DNA from: Xanthostigma xanthostigma
Lineage: Eukaryota > Arthropoda > Insecta > Raphidioptera > Raphidiidae
Length of the DNA stretch: 64,000 bases
Direction: 5' to 3'
NCBI GenBank assembly: GCA_963575645.1
Contig: OY754468.1
Coordinates: forward strand, 1,922,001-1,986,000
Part shown: piece after piece, positions 33,630 through 44,025 of the stretch
How positions within the stretch are numbered: the stretch's first letter is position 1
Layout: every line of letters begins with the position of its first letter
Notes under the pieces: model-generated
The model's database searches: none
What the model was told of the DNA's origin: nothing
What the model saw: the letters and a program-made list of their open reading frames with translations, nothing else
Position numbers and translations under genes: made by a program

Positions 33630-34940
33630 TAGTGATGTGCCAGATCGTTAAAAATGTATATCCGCGGATACGGATCTGAATAAGGAATTTTGGTTTCGAG
33701 ATCCGCGGATACGGATACGGATCTTAACTTTCTTAGAGTACGCGGCGGTAAATATTGCACATCGACCTTTGGAAAGAGACTAGCTGTTATGGGAAAAAGT
33801 TATTGACCTCTTTAAAAGTTAACTCTCATAACAGATTGTCTCTTTCCAAAGATCGATGTGCAATATCTCATTATAAAGCTAGTTCATTCAGTACCTTTGA
33901 GTTATGTACTATTATTATGCGGTACTCACTACGATAAATGTTTGCAATATAAAGGTGCCAAATACGATTTAAAGAAAAAATAATCTGAATGGAATTTAAC
34001 ACGTTTTCATTATTACCTACCTAATCACCTATATACAGGGTGTCCCATTAAGAATGGAACATAGAACAGCCGCAGATTCTCCAATTCAAAATAAAACGAT
34101 TAAGCGAAATATGCTTAGATAAAATGTTACTCGTTTCCGAAATACGGGGTGTTGAAGTTGAAAACTGAAAAATTATTAATGTCCATAATTTTTTTAATAC
34201 ACCGTATAATTTTACTCAAATCGGCACACTTGTTATATATCATAAAATGCACCTAACAATAAAAAAATTAGTTCAGTACGCTCTACCAGTGGCGTACGGC
34301 AGGAGTAAGTAATGCTTGTACCCCTTCTAAATGTTACGCCGCTGTCTAAATTTTAATTTTGACTATAATTTTAATTTTTTTGATATTTTCTAAGTCAATA
34401 ATGTACACTTGTTAGTTTTTTGTAAAGAGATTGGTTTTCGAGATATTCGCAGTTTTTTTAAGACAAAATTGTAAAAATGAATATTAGGTAGGTATTAATA
34501 ATAATACAAATAAAAAGTACATGTCTATCTATCTTTAACTGCGAATATCTCGAAAACCAATGACTTTACAACAAACTAACAAGTGTACATTATTGACTTA
34601 GAAAATATCAAAAAAATTAAAAATATAGTCAAAATTAAAATTTAGACAGCGGCGTAACATTTAGAAGGGGTAAAAGCATTACTTGCTCTTGCCGTACGCC
34701 ACTGGTAGAGCGAGTAGCATTTTATCTAAGCATATTTCGCTTAATAGTTTTATTTTGAATTGGAGAATCTGCGGTTGTTCTATGTCCCATTCTTAATGGG
34801 ACACCCTGTATATAAAATTTCATCTATGAATTGAAAATTAATAAGGTAAAAGACCCGTAAAAGATCCCCCAAAAACTAACGGATACGGATCTTTCTTCTC
34901 CCTCGGATATCCGCGGATACGGATATCCGGCACATCACTA
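33630..34940. mobile_element. hAT-type element with a nested TA element
   Basis: Ends TAGTGATGTGCC match 29924-30464. The flanking 8-mers TATACAAT and TATACAAA differ at one base. It is enlarged by the insertion at 34036-34808. It lies inverted relative to the 30-kb copy. Confidence 0.8.
34036..34808. mobile_element. TA-flanked palindromic TIR element 'CAGGGTGTCCC', copy 1
   Basis: Ends CAGGGTGTCCCATTAAGAAT are inverted, and long parts of both halves are also inverted copies. It is flanked by TA. The hAT relative at about 30050 shows the uninterrupted site. A second copy is at 51495-52259. Non-coding. Confidence 0.85.
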
Positions 34941-35059
34941 TATACAAAGACATTTAGGGAATGTTGCAAATATTCAATTCTTTTGTATTAGACCAAAATC
35001 CCAGATCCGCCAGACCTACGTCATTTCAGTACTGATCTTAAATTTGCTAATTTAAGATC

Positions 35060-35088
35060 CTGAAGAAGCCACAATTAGATGTCGAAAC
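35060..35088 (+). ncRNA. Hammerhead-like core motif (weak)
   Basis: CTGAAGA, a poorly paired stem, then GAAAC matches the order of conserved hammerhead core strings (CUGANGA...GAAA). Stem II pairs poorly here. It may be the end of a Penelope-like or retrozyme-like element. Confidence 0.25.
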
Positions 35089-35279
35089 GTTGATCAATAA
35101 AGTAAGCAAATAAAAATTGCAGTTTTCTTCCTGCAATTCATAACAGAGTATTTTCTGTTCACGTAATAACTATATCTGTTGGTGGGAAAGACTACATCCT
35201 AGGAGATTCCGTCTGATCGTATGTTTCTATACAGTTTTAAAAACGGATTGTATTATTATATAGTGGCGGTGTCGTCATA

Positions 35280-35530
35280 TTCTTATCGTTACACACAAAC
35301 AAAACACGCACGGTGCGAGTTGCGCGCGCATCCCTTCGCAACATATATATTTACGTCACGACGTTATATAACGGTAACGACGAGGCCACATTGAGTCGAG
35401 TCTCTCGTTTCAATCAAAGCGACGGCGGCAGCGCAAGAATAGCGACAAAATCGATGGAGCGACGCTTTGACGACGCTCGCGCGACTATCCCTTCGAACAC
35501 GTCGGGACCGAAAAGACGCGGATAATTCTT
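35280..35530 (+). promoter_or_regulatory. CpG-rich single-copy island
   Basis: It is dense in CpG ('gttgcgcgcgcatcccttcg', 'agcgacggcggcagcgcaag') and includes 'tttacgtcacgac', close to a CRE half-site. A 70-codon frame begins at a non-ATG codon and is basic (RR, KR). No family recognised. It could be an alternative first exon or an enhancer of the long-intron gene. Confidence 0.25.
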
Positions 35531-35670
35531 CCGGAATCAGTTGCGCATTTTTTATTGAAAGTCATTAGCAGATGTTACAAGAACAGAGATCAAAAGAATG
35601 TGAATTCTTTCAGCAAGCAGACGCTCATTATTTTTCAGATCAAAATCAATAAGAACTATTACACTGTTGA

Positions 35671-36871
35671 TTAAGGACGTAGTCTGGTGTTCGGGTTTTG
35701 AAAAAACGAATTTACTTTTTTTACATTTTTAGTAAGTATAATATATTGAGAAAATACTGTAAAAATTTTAGACCGAAATATTAAATATTTACAAAGCTAT
35801 AGCATATATAGTCGAGAGCAGCAACGGTCTTACGGTAAGACTCTTACCTGCTCTTACCTCCGTCCGGTACTAGAATTACTTAATTATAAAAATTATTTCT
35901 ATTTTAATTAACCGATTTTCAACGAAAAATCACGATTTTCTCGTTGTTTTTTTTCTAAAACCCGCCATTTTCTTATTTATTAATAAAAATGTTTATTTCT
36001 AGTACGGGATAGAGTCACAAGCCTACGAAACAATAACCAATTTAATTTTTATAATTCAGTTGACTCCAAGTGACGTTATCACCCGCGCAACCCACCTACC
36101 TCCATTTAAAGTTGTCTACTTTAGGTTAAAAAAACAATTATAAAATGACCTAAAATTAAGCAAAAAATTGGTTGTCTGTAAAGTCGGTTTACGGACGATA
36201 GTTTTACGTGATAACGTATTTCGTAATACATAACCTTTATATAATAATTATAAAAATTCGAATCTATGATTTGCATCTTTTGCTTCAAATTTAGGTTAAT
36301 TTTATTTATTAAAATTACTTACCACCTATAATATAATTGTTTTTTTTAACTTTCTTTCTTTCGTATTTATTTTAAGTCTCAAAGATTAACTGTCATAATA
36401 TTTTGAAAACAATTATTTCATTGTTTATATAAAATTCCAAAACCTACTTACAATATTTAAGTATTTTCATACGTCAAAAAATTGATTTTTATAATGATAA
36501 AATTTGTGTGAAAACGATTTTTTCGAGAGATGAGACCTAGCTAAAACGATTTTTTGCCCCCCAAAATCCCTTTTCAGTAAATTACTTCCAAATCGTTAGA
36601 GCCGTTTTCGAGAAAAGCACGCACAGGGTCATGCGGAACGTTAGGAACGTTACACTTTTTCGTGCATGCAGCCGGTGTTTTATTAATTTATAAGATTGGT
36701 GATTCATCAATTTATAAAACGTTATCACGTCAAAAAAAATTTCTTTTCTTAGTTTACGATGTCAGTAAAAACATGTAACAAAATTGAAAACATCGTACAT
36801 TATTTTGATATTAAAAAAAAATTCTGAAATAACGGTTGAAAACGAGCCTGAGCATAGGACTACGTCCTTAA
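35671..36871. mobile_element. piggyBac-type (TTAA) element, copy 2 (1201 bp)
   Basis: It is bounded by TTAA, with ends AAGGACGTAGTC in inverse. It is the inverted relative of the element split at 5357-13712 and is uninterrupted where the Ty3 element sits ('acatcgtacatta'). It carries its own insertion at 36168-36731. Confidence 0.75.
36168..36731. mobile_element. Nested element, longer relative of 4519-4735
   Basis: It runs from TTGGTTGTCTGTAAAGTCGG to CGTTATCACGTC beside an A-run. The other host copy (12887-13712) lacks it, so the insertion is supported by an empty site. It is 564 bp against 217 bp in the 4.5-kb copy, so the two differ by internal deletion. Confidence 0.6.
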
Positions 36872-36993
36872 GGGGAAGCCCGCCGAGTTAAGTGAGATGA
36901 AACAAAAGACAAAAATCGAAATACAGTGTAAACTCTATATACAAGCTGATTTTTAAGTTGATTTTTTAACAGCGCGTTAGAAATCAAATAGAC

Positions 36994-37521
36994 CAATGAT
37001 TCCCAAAGTGGTCTATATCGACCCCCAGGGGTCGACGACAACTTGCAAGCGGTCCATGTTAGCGGGAAAAAAAATTGGAGGTCCATGAAATGAAAATGGG
37101 GGTCAACGATAGTAACAAAAAAAGAAACAAATTGGACATCGTTAACCGAAGAGATTTAAGATTAAATCTAATTAAATTGATGCCAAATGTTGAAAATTTA
37201 TTATTAAAGCATCAGGTTCATCCCTCGCACTAAAATCATTTATTTTTTGCTTAGTTAATTTATGTAATAGAAAGTAAATTTTAATTTGATTTGTTTAATT
37301 TGAATCTAATTAATAAATGTATAAAACTAAACATTTCTCACTACATTTCACTACCGTTATAAATTTAAATCGTTCAAAGTGAGTAGCACTATACCGGTTG
37401 TCAAAAATACATTTGAAATTAATGAATTTGCAAAAAATCAATATCAGATAAGCAGAGGGTCTACCCAAAACCGAATAACATGGCAAGTGGTCTACGAGAC
37501 AAAAAAGTTTGGGAACCTCTG
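36994..37521. mobile_element. hAT-type element, 528 bp
   Basis: Ends CAATGATTCCCAAAG and, inverted, CAGAGGTTCCCAAAC, with an exact 8-bp duplication AAATAGAC (36986-36993, 37522-37529). The relative of the host repeat at 27718-27745 has the undisturbed site. Non-coding inside. Confidence 0.85.
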
Positions 37522-37610
37522 AAATAGACGAACAAATATTTCGAGTAACTTTTATCAAAACTCAAAAATGAGAGAGAAACAGGCTTTCAAAGTTTTATTA
37601 AATTTTATTA

Positions 37611-37790
37611 CCGAGCGGGGTGGGGTAGCGGTGAGAGCACTAGACTCGCATTCGGGAAGTACCGGGTTCGAATTCCGGCGGGGACAGATGTGGCTGGGAG
37701 TTTTTCCTGCTGCCTCTCGCCGAGAAACGGTAATTCCTGTACCGCCAATCTTGTTGAGGTTTTCCATGCTTTCCCTCAATAAATTCAGAT
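37611..37790 (+). repeat. tRNA-derived SINE
   Basis: The tRNA-like head (37611-37686) has 'gggtagcggtgagagcac' as A-box region and 'ccgggttcgaattccgg' as T-arm. The loop has CGC at the anticodon position (Ala-like). The body with 'cctctcgccgagaaa' is shared with 32905-33178. The 74-codon frames crossing it are chance. Confidence 0.65.
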
Positions 37791-37849
37791 AAATATCGAG
37801 ATGGTTCCTAATTCAAGGATTACCTGATTTGCTTCTGAACTAATAGATT

Positions 37850-38130
37850 TGAGCAAATTTTATCAGATGTCGCTACTTGGTGCCTAAAACAGTTTTTTTT
37901 TGTTTGCTTCTAAACTAATAGCTTTTAGTCAATTTTATCAGATGTCGTTACGTGTTACTAAAACAGTTTTTTTTTGAGAAAAAACAGTAATTTTGTTCAA
38001 AATGTTTAATAAAAACTATCCTATAGTGTAAATTGGACCAAGCAAGATGCATTTACAAAATGTCATTAAAATCCGTTCAGTGGTTTCGGAGATTAGCGCG
38101 GCCAAAATTGTGACACGGGAATTTTATATA
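37850..38130 (+). repeat. Dispersed repeat shared with 48250-48655 and 57590-57975
   Basis: 'gctattagttcagaag'-type units and 'ggtttcggagattagcgcgg' recur, inverted at 48.3 kb and partly at 57.6 kb. The 22-bp-scale internal similarity suggests short internal duplications. Non-coding. Confidence 0.45.
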
Positions 38131-38329
38131 TGGAGATATCTCTTATTGTTCTTTTTTCGAGGAATATTACTCTTGTTAATGATGCAAAGTGGTACTTTAA
38201 TGTATTAATAGTTGTTACTTGTTGCGTTACGTCAAATTAAATAGATATTTCAGTAATCAGTGGCGTAGTAAACGAAATTGTCCCATTCTATTTTAAATCA
38301 TACATGCATAATTCAATTTTTAACCGACG

Positions 38330-38745
38330 AAAAACAAAAACGGAGGAGGTTCTCAAGTCGACGCGTATATTTTTTTTTTTTTTTTTATTTTTTTTTTTTT
38401 ATGTATGACCACGCATAACTTTTTACAGAGTAGTCCGATTTTGATAAATATTTTTTTGTTTGAAAGGGTATACCCCGAAGTTGGTCCCATATAAATTTGG
38501 TAAAAAAATTCCAACCCTAAGGGTAGGAAAACAGGGGATGATTGATTGTTTATTCACTGATTGTACTGTATGACCACACATAACTTTTTACAGAGTAGTC
38601 CGATTTTGATAATTATTTTTTTATTGGATAGGGTATACCTCGAGGTTGGTCTCATATAAATTTGGAAAAAAAATTCCTACCCTAAGGGTGGGAAAATAGG
38701 GGTGATTTATTGTTCACTCACAGATTTTCATGCTGAGTTGTGTAT
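38330..38745 (+). repeat. Lepidopteran-type repeat with two tandem units
   Basis: After 'ggaggaggttctcaag' and a poly-T tract (38371-38400), two ~170-bp units follow. Each has 'ataactttttacagagtagt', 'ccgattttgata' and 'tacc(c/t)cga(a/g)gttggt'. Confidence 0.55.
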
Positions 38746-38784
38746 TACAATTATAAATTATATAGCCACAAAAAATTATAAAAT

Positions 38785-39159
38785 AAAAACTTTTTAACAA
38801 AAAAATTAAACCGCCGAAAAACTGAAAAGCAAAAAATAATAAATCTTTTTATTTAACTAAGTTCTATTTAAGTAGTTGAACGTATGTGACAATCTAGTAT
38901 ATCTAAGTAATTTTGAGTCGGCGTCAAACAACCAATGAACAAAGATCACTAAAAGAAATAACCAAATCAAATTAGAGAACTCTCGTGAACTCTCAGAGAT
39001 TTCCGGCGAAGGATTGTTGACGCCGACTCAAAATTACTTAGATATACTAGATTGTCACATACGTTCAACTACTTAAATAGAACTTAGTTAAATAAAAAGA
39101 TTTATTATTTTTTGCTTTTCAGTTTTTCGGCGGTTTAATTTTTTTGTTAAAAAGTTTTT
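38785..39159. repeat. Perfect-looking palindrome, 143-bp arms
   Basis: Arms 38785-38927 and 39017-39159 look fully complementary by eye, with an 89-bp loop. Outer ends read AAAAACTTTTTAACAAAAAA. It suggests a young foldback or MITE. Confidence 0.8.
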
Positions 39160-39245
39160 TTAAAAGCGCTTTTAAAAGTACACGTTCAACATGTGCGCCG
39201 CAATGCCGCGGACAATCTTCATTTGAACAAGGATTCAAGGGGCCG

Positions 39246-39341
39246 TATAGTACGAGCCACGAATCTAAAAGGCTCGGAAGTTAGATGCGAATGCACACTT
39301 GCGCTTGTACAGTCTGTTGAAAAACTACCAACTCGCAACTT
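39246..39341 (+). mobile_element. Fragment of the 'GTACGCGCCACG' TIR element
   Basis: It matches the first ~95 bp of 60960-61264, then breaks off at 'aactcgcaactta'. Confidence 0.55.
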
Positions 39342-39869
39342 ACAACCCCCCCCCCTCCAGAAAAAAATTACGCCCTTGTCTAAGATACTTTAAAAGTCGT
39401 AAGTATCTTTTTTGTTAGTTCACTCAGCTGTTCTGAAGCACGTTATAATTTACTGAAAATTAAATTAAATCCAGCAAAAATTGTTTTTTTCTGAATTATT
39501 GAAATTTGTCTTTTTGAAATTGCATTCAATAAAACGCAGCTGCGTTCTTTAACCTCACGTGGATGTATTATTATTATTATAGTCACCGGCAACGAAGATA
39601 AAGCCGACACAAATAACATGTAAGCGTGTTGATATACGCTCGCAACAGTGCAAATGTGCCAGGTTCTCAATTCTCCCCTCACAGCGCTATAAATTGGCCA
39701 GGGCTGCCCAATATCTGCATATCATGTATCATAGAAATTATTCTATTTACAAAACCTCACAATGTAACATGGTTCGATTGCGATTTTATTCCTATGCTCA
39801 ATATAGAATAAAAGTATATGGTTTAGTCAGATCATTAACGGCTAAACTGCTGTTCGTGTTTATCTTTGA

Positions 39870-40475
39870 ACTTATAATATATATTAATACGCTAAGGTTA
39901 AAGATGTTTGCCTCCCTTTTTAGAAAAAACCTCACAATTTCTCCACATAAATTATATATCATTTTACAGATAATTGATTGCTCTACTGACATCGACAACT
40001 AAAAAATTTATTATTGCTTTTGTTTTTGTGTATTAATTAAAATACAGCAACGCTGAACAACATCTGCCATCTGACGGCTTTAATTTTGAAACAACGTCAA
40101 CACTTCGATTTGTCATCTGACCTTCATATTGTAATACAACAGACACAATACTGCATACTGCTATCTGACGGCTTTAATTTTGAAACAGCGAGCAACGCTG
40201 AACAACGTCACAGCAATGCTGCATGATGCCATCTGACGGCTTAGCTCGACGCTTTTGCTACTTGCGCCTCTATATGACAATTTTTGTAAAATATTTCTTC
40301 GATCGGTCATCTGAGCGTCATATTATAATACAACAAAAAGAAGAACGTTATAAGCAGTGTGCAAAATTAGAAACGAATTGAATACCTGCAATCATATTTA
40401 AAAAATAATTTTGTAGTGATAATTATTATACTTATTTAGTTGCGAATAATTTGCACAGGTCACACTAGTATTAAT
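39870..40475 (-). repeat. Dispersed repeat with 'CCATCTGACGGCTT' motifs, copy 1
   Basis: Relatives: 53765-54310, 54935-55440 and 62262-62705. Three copies of a CTGACGGCTT motif occur internally. An 84-codon frame persists in some copies but starts only at TTG and crosses non-coding-like sequence, so I do not call a protein. Confidence 0.6.
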
Positions 40476-40571
40476 TATTGATTTTGATAATCGATACTTA
40501 CTTATCAAATAAATACTTCGATATATAATATAGTAGTAAAATAATATATAATGTTATAATTAAATAATATA

Positions 40572-40838
40572 CATGAGTACGCACATTCATCTTAGTTTAC
40601 CGAGATGAATGTTACGTCCAAATTTCATGACGATCGGAGTTACCGTTCAAAAGTTTTTGTCGGACAGATTTTTGAGTTATATTTTGCAACATTTTTCATT
40701 GATGCTCCGCTTCTATTGGTCGTAGCGTGATATTATATAGCCTATAGCCTTCCTCGATAAATGGGCTATCCAATAAAATGTTTGTAGTTCCTGAGATTAG
40801 CACGTTCAACCAAACAAACTCTTCAGCTTTATATATCA
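40572..40838 (+). repeat. SINE-like repeat copy without tRNA module
   Basis: It matches 2365-2615 through 'gatgctccgcttctattggt' and 'ctcgataaatgggctatcca'. Confidence 0.55.
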
Positions 40839-41067
40839 TGCATCCCTGGCGCTCTATGTGTGATTTAAATAAAATAATAACCACTCGATTATTCAGTAAA
40901 TTCAACTTTGACTGCGGCGTTTTGGCCGAAGCCGAATGTAGCCGAAGTTTGGGATACATTGATAAATTGTAGATTATAGACGCGCAACAGGTAAGGTCAT
41001 CAGCGTCTATCGAAGCTTCGATCGGTTTCTGCAATAAACAACTGCTGTCGTCAACATATTCTGACTA

Positions 41068-41338
41068 CAGGGCCGGATTTAAAGGTGTGGAGGCCCTGAG
41101 GCAACGAAGGAGTGGAGGCCCCCAATTATTTTCCAAACAAGTTAAACCATTTTTTTTTAAGTGTTCCAATAATTTATTGCGAAACAAATCAAATTCTTTT
41201 CAAAAACATGCGTCTCTTGTTTTATATAATTTTGCATATTATTCGTTATTTGTTAGAAAATTTTATCTAGAAATTTCTATTGTGGAGGCCCCGGGTCTTC
41301 AGCCCCGGTTGCCCCCCCCCCCCCTAAATCCGGCCCTG
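41068..41338. mobile_element. hAT-type MITE, 271 bp
   Basis: Ends CAGGGCCGGATTTA and inverse TAAATCCGGCCCTG, with an exact duplication TCTGACTA (41060-41067, 41339-41346). Non-coding. Confidence 0.88.
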
Positions 41339-41673
41339 TCTGACTACCTCATTCTAATATCGACGTCTCGATTGCCCACTCAAAAATACAGGCAAGTCCC
41401 TACCGTAAATATTAAATTATTTTGTTTAAAACTTTTCGCAATGTAACTTTTACATTAGTGATCGTGAGTTCAAAAGAATCTGCCTCCCAAAAAAAAAAGT
41501 CGTTCCGCCGTCAATGTATTGTCAATTCGTAAGAAAAGTTTTATATGCGCAGATATAGCTTTCTAAGCAGAGCAGTCGTAGAGTGCAAACGCCGTAAGTT
41601 AAACACCGCTACGTCACCGATCGACAAAAGCAATTTTTCTCGATCTCAGTGGCGTAGTGTGCTGTATATTAAC

Positions 41674-41838
41674 ATTATTTATTTGTGCATCGGAAGATAT
41701 TGTCAAATCCGTGATTTTGTAATTTCACTAGTGAAATTATAATATCACGAATCTTTGTCAATCGTGATATTGTAATTTCACTAGTGAAATTACAAAATCA
41801 CGGATTTGACAATATCTTCCGATGCACAAATAAATAAT
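41674..41838. repeat. Palindrome, ~77-bp arms
   Basis: Arms around an 11-bp centre are near-perfect. Each arm itself contains TTTCACTAGTGAAA, a self-complementary motif. Non-coding. Confidence 0.8.
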
Positions 41839-42004
41839 AATAATTAAATTATAATATCACGGGTTTGACAATATCCCGGCGACATATATATTTCTTCTGT
41901 CCGTGTGTATGTAACTGAACTCCTCCTAAACGGCTGGATCGATTTTGATGAAATTTTTGGTGTGTGTTCAAAGGGATTCGAGAATGGTTTAGATTCACAA
42001 TTTG

Positions 42005-42130
42005 GTCCACTGGAAAATGTTTTTTTAATTAATTTTTAGAAAATAAGCTTCTATTCAAGTGAAATTTAGTTAGTGCATTTCACCTGAATAGAAGCTTATT
42101 TTCTAAAAATTAATTAAAAAAACATTTTCC
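42005..42130. repeat. Small palindrome in the SINE-like repeat
   Basis: 'gaaaatgtttttttaattaa' and 'ttaattaaaaaaacattttc' flank 'agtgcatttcacctgaat'. A second partial copy follows at 42135-42180. Confidence 0.6.
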
Positions 42131-42176
42131 ACTATATTTAGTTAGTGCATCACCTGAACAGAAGCTTATTTTCTAA

Positions 42177-43128
42177 CTCTTAACGCTAATATGAGTATAC
42201 CTATAGTACAATCAATCTGGCGAAAAAAAAATCATTTCGTATCAAAAACACCCAAAAAGGTGAAACTTGGTGAGTCGTTAGAGAATGATGAAAAAAAGGT
42301 TACCTGGCAATGGCCACCTGGTACCTGTTCAAATAATCAAAAAAAACTCAAAAATATTTTGAAATGCATTTTTCTCGAAAACTATCCATTTTACAGAAAA
42401 ATTTATTGAACAAAAAATGTAGAGGGCATCGTTATATACAATTAATGTCATTGGTGCTATGTTGTACAACAAAAAATGTGCGCAGTAGGTGGCGCTAAAA
42501 TGCCAAAAAAAGTGTTTTTCCACTTTTTTGCCCTGAAATTTTCATTTTTCAGTTACGATTCAAATGCAAAAATTGTTCCTTTTTATTTTATAAACAACTT
42601 TTATTTCAACATTTTTTTCATACAACTTACTTTTCATACAACTTATTTTCACTTCAACAAGCTGCAGCTCTGAAACGGTAAGTTGTATGAAAAAAATGTT
42701 GAAATAAAAGTTGTTTATAAAATAAAATGGAACAATTTTTCTATTTGAATCGTAACTGAAAAATGAAAATTTCAGGGCAAAAAAGTGGAAAAACACTTTT
42801 TTTGGCACTTAAGCGCCACCTACTGCGCACATTTTTTGTTGTACAACATAGCACCAATGACATTAATTGTAGATAACGATGCCCTCTACATTTTTTGTTC
42901 AATAAATTTTTCTGTAAAATGGATAGTTTTTGAGAAAAATGCATTTCAAAATATTTTTGAGTTTTTTTTGACTATTTGAACAGGTATTTGAACAGGTACC
43001 AGGTGGCCATTGCCAGGTAACCTTTTTTTCATCATTCTCTAGCGACTCACCAAGTTTCACCTTTTTGGTTGGTTTTGTTGAGGTTTTTGCCAGATTGACT
43101 GTACTACTACTCATATTAGCGTTAAGAG
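42177..43128. repeat. ~950-bp near-perfect palindrome
   Basis: Arms about 42177-42630 and 42678-43128 are inverted copies over roughly 450 bp, with a ~47-bp centre. They differ by single changes and one small duplication ('tttgaacagg'). The outer borders lie in 'cttaacgctaatatgagta', which is part of the SINE-like repeat. Paired chance frames on both strands are shadows of the symmetry. Confidence 0.9.
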
Positions 43129-43135
43129 TACGCAA

Positions 43136-43208
43136 CGTCGGATGGCTCAATCGGTAGAGCGTACGACTGTCAATATCAGAGTCGTGGGTTCGAGCCCCAC
43201 GTTGGGCG
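43136..43208 (+). tRNA. tRNA-Lys-like module (73 nt), SINE-associated
   Basis: The D-arm (GGCTCAATCGGTAGAGC) and T-arm (GTGGGTTCGAGCCCCAC) are good, and the acceptor stem is mostly paired (CGTCGGA with TTGGGCG). The body matches insect tRNA-Lys, but the anticodon loop reads CTGTCAA (GTC at 34-36) on a stem that does not pair. It is a SINE or pseudo-tRNA. Confidence 0.55.
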
Positions 43209-43475
43209 AAAATATTTTTATTTTTTTTTTATTTTCTACATTGCTTTAAATTTATTTTAATTTTATTTAATTAATAATTAAAAAAAATTATTAGTTTAAA
43301 AAAGTATAAATACTGCTTTTTATCGACAAAAGCTTTTGAACGGTAACTCCGATCATCATGAAATTTGGACACAACATTCATCTCGGTAAACTAAGATGAA
43401 TGTGTGTACTCATGTTCCTCCCTTCCCCATTCGTTCTTTTACACCCGAGTGAAACCGGACGGGACCGCTAGTGCT
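43208..43475 (-). repeat. SINE-like repeat, head part in inverse
   Basis: 'gaacggtaactccgatcatc' through 'gagtgaaaccggacgggacc' is the inverse of 1344-1560. Confidence 0.55.
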
Positions 43476-43639
43476 AATATAGATTAGTAAAAAAAATATG
43501 GATGGATTATTTCTTCCCTTTTAACGACAACTCTCAATAACGCCACAAAGTGCACGGTCCCTTGAGTGTCCGCTATATAGAGTTTTACACTGTAAAAGGC
43601 ATCGAGCCGTATGAATTTCCAAACCCCGATATAATTATG

Positions 43640-43960
43640 AGAGATACAATTTTATAGAGTGCTTCGACGCGGCGGTGGCGTGCGGTGCGGGTAAAATTCC
43701 GTAATGTCTGGTTGTGTACGTCACGAACAACCAACGAAGAGCATACTATAGTTACCTTATTTTAAGTTGGTTCCTGTACTGTGTAGCTGTTCTTTACTGG
43801 CGCCGTGTGCACTCAGCGATATTCGAGTGAAACAGATAGACACTATGGACGCTAACGTACGGTGAACGAACATAATGTACGCCGTGCGCATGCTCCGTTT
43901 CTCTATATGTATATACGCGCTTCATGGTATATAGTGTACTGTGAGCCTTCACACTAGCAT
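43640..43960 (+). promoter_or_regulatory. GC-richer single-copy island
   Basis: 'cgacgcggcggtggcgtgcg' and 'tgtacgtcacgaac' stand out from AT-rich surroundings. No repeat copy in the window and no supported ORF. Possible regulatory sequence. Confidence 0.2.
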
Positions 43961-44025
43961 CGAGTAAATAGCTATCGTAGACCAACAGTTCTCGGTGACT
44001 AGATTGGCCGCATGTTATCTACTAT

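Noticed and set aside
42476..42979. Similar small proteins encoded on both strands
   Set aside because: A consequence of the palindrome, which makes each strand repeat the other.
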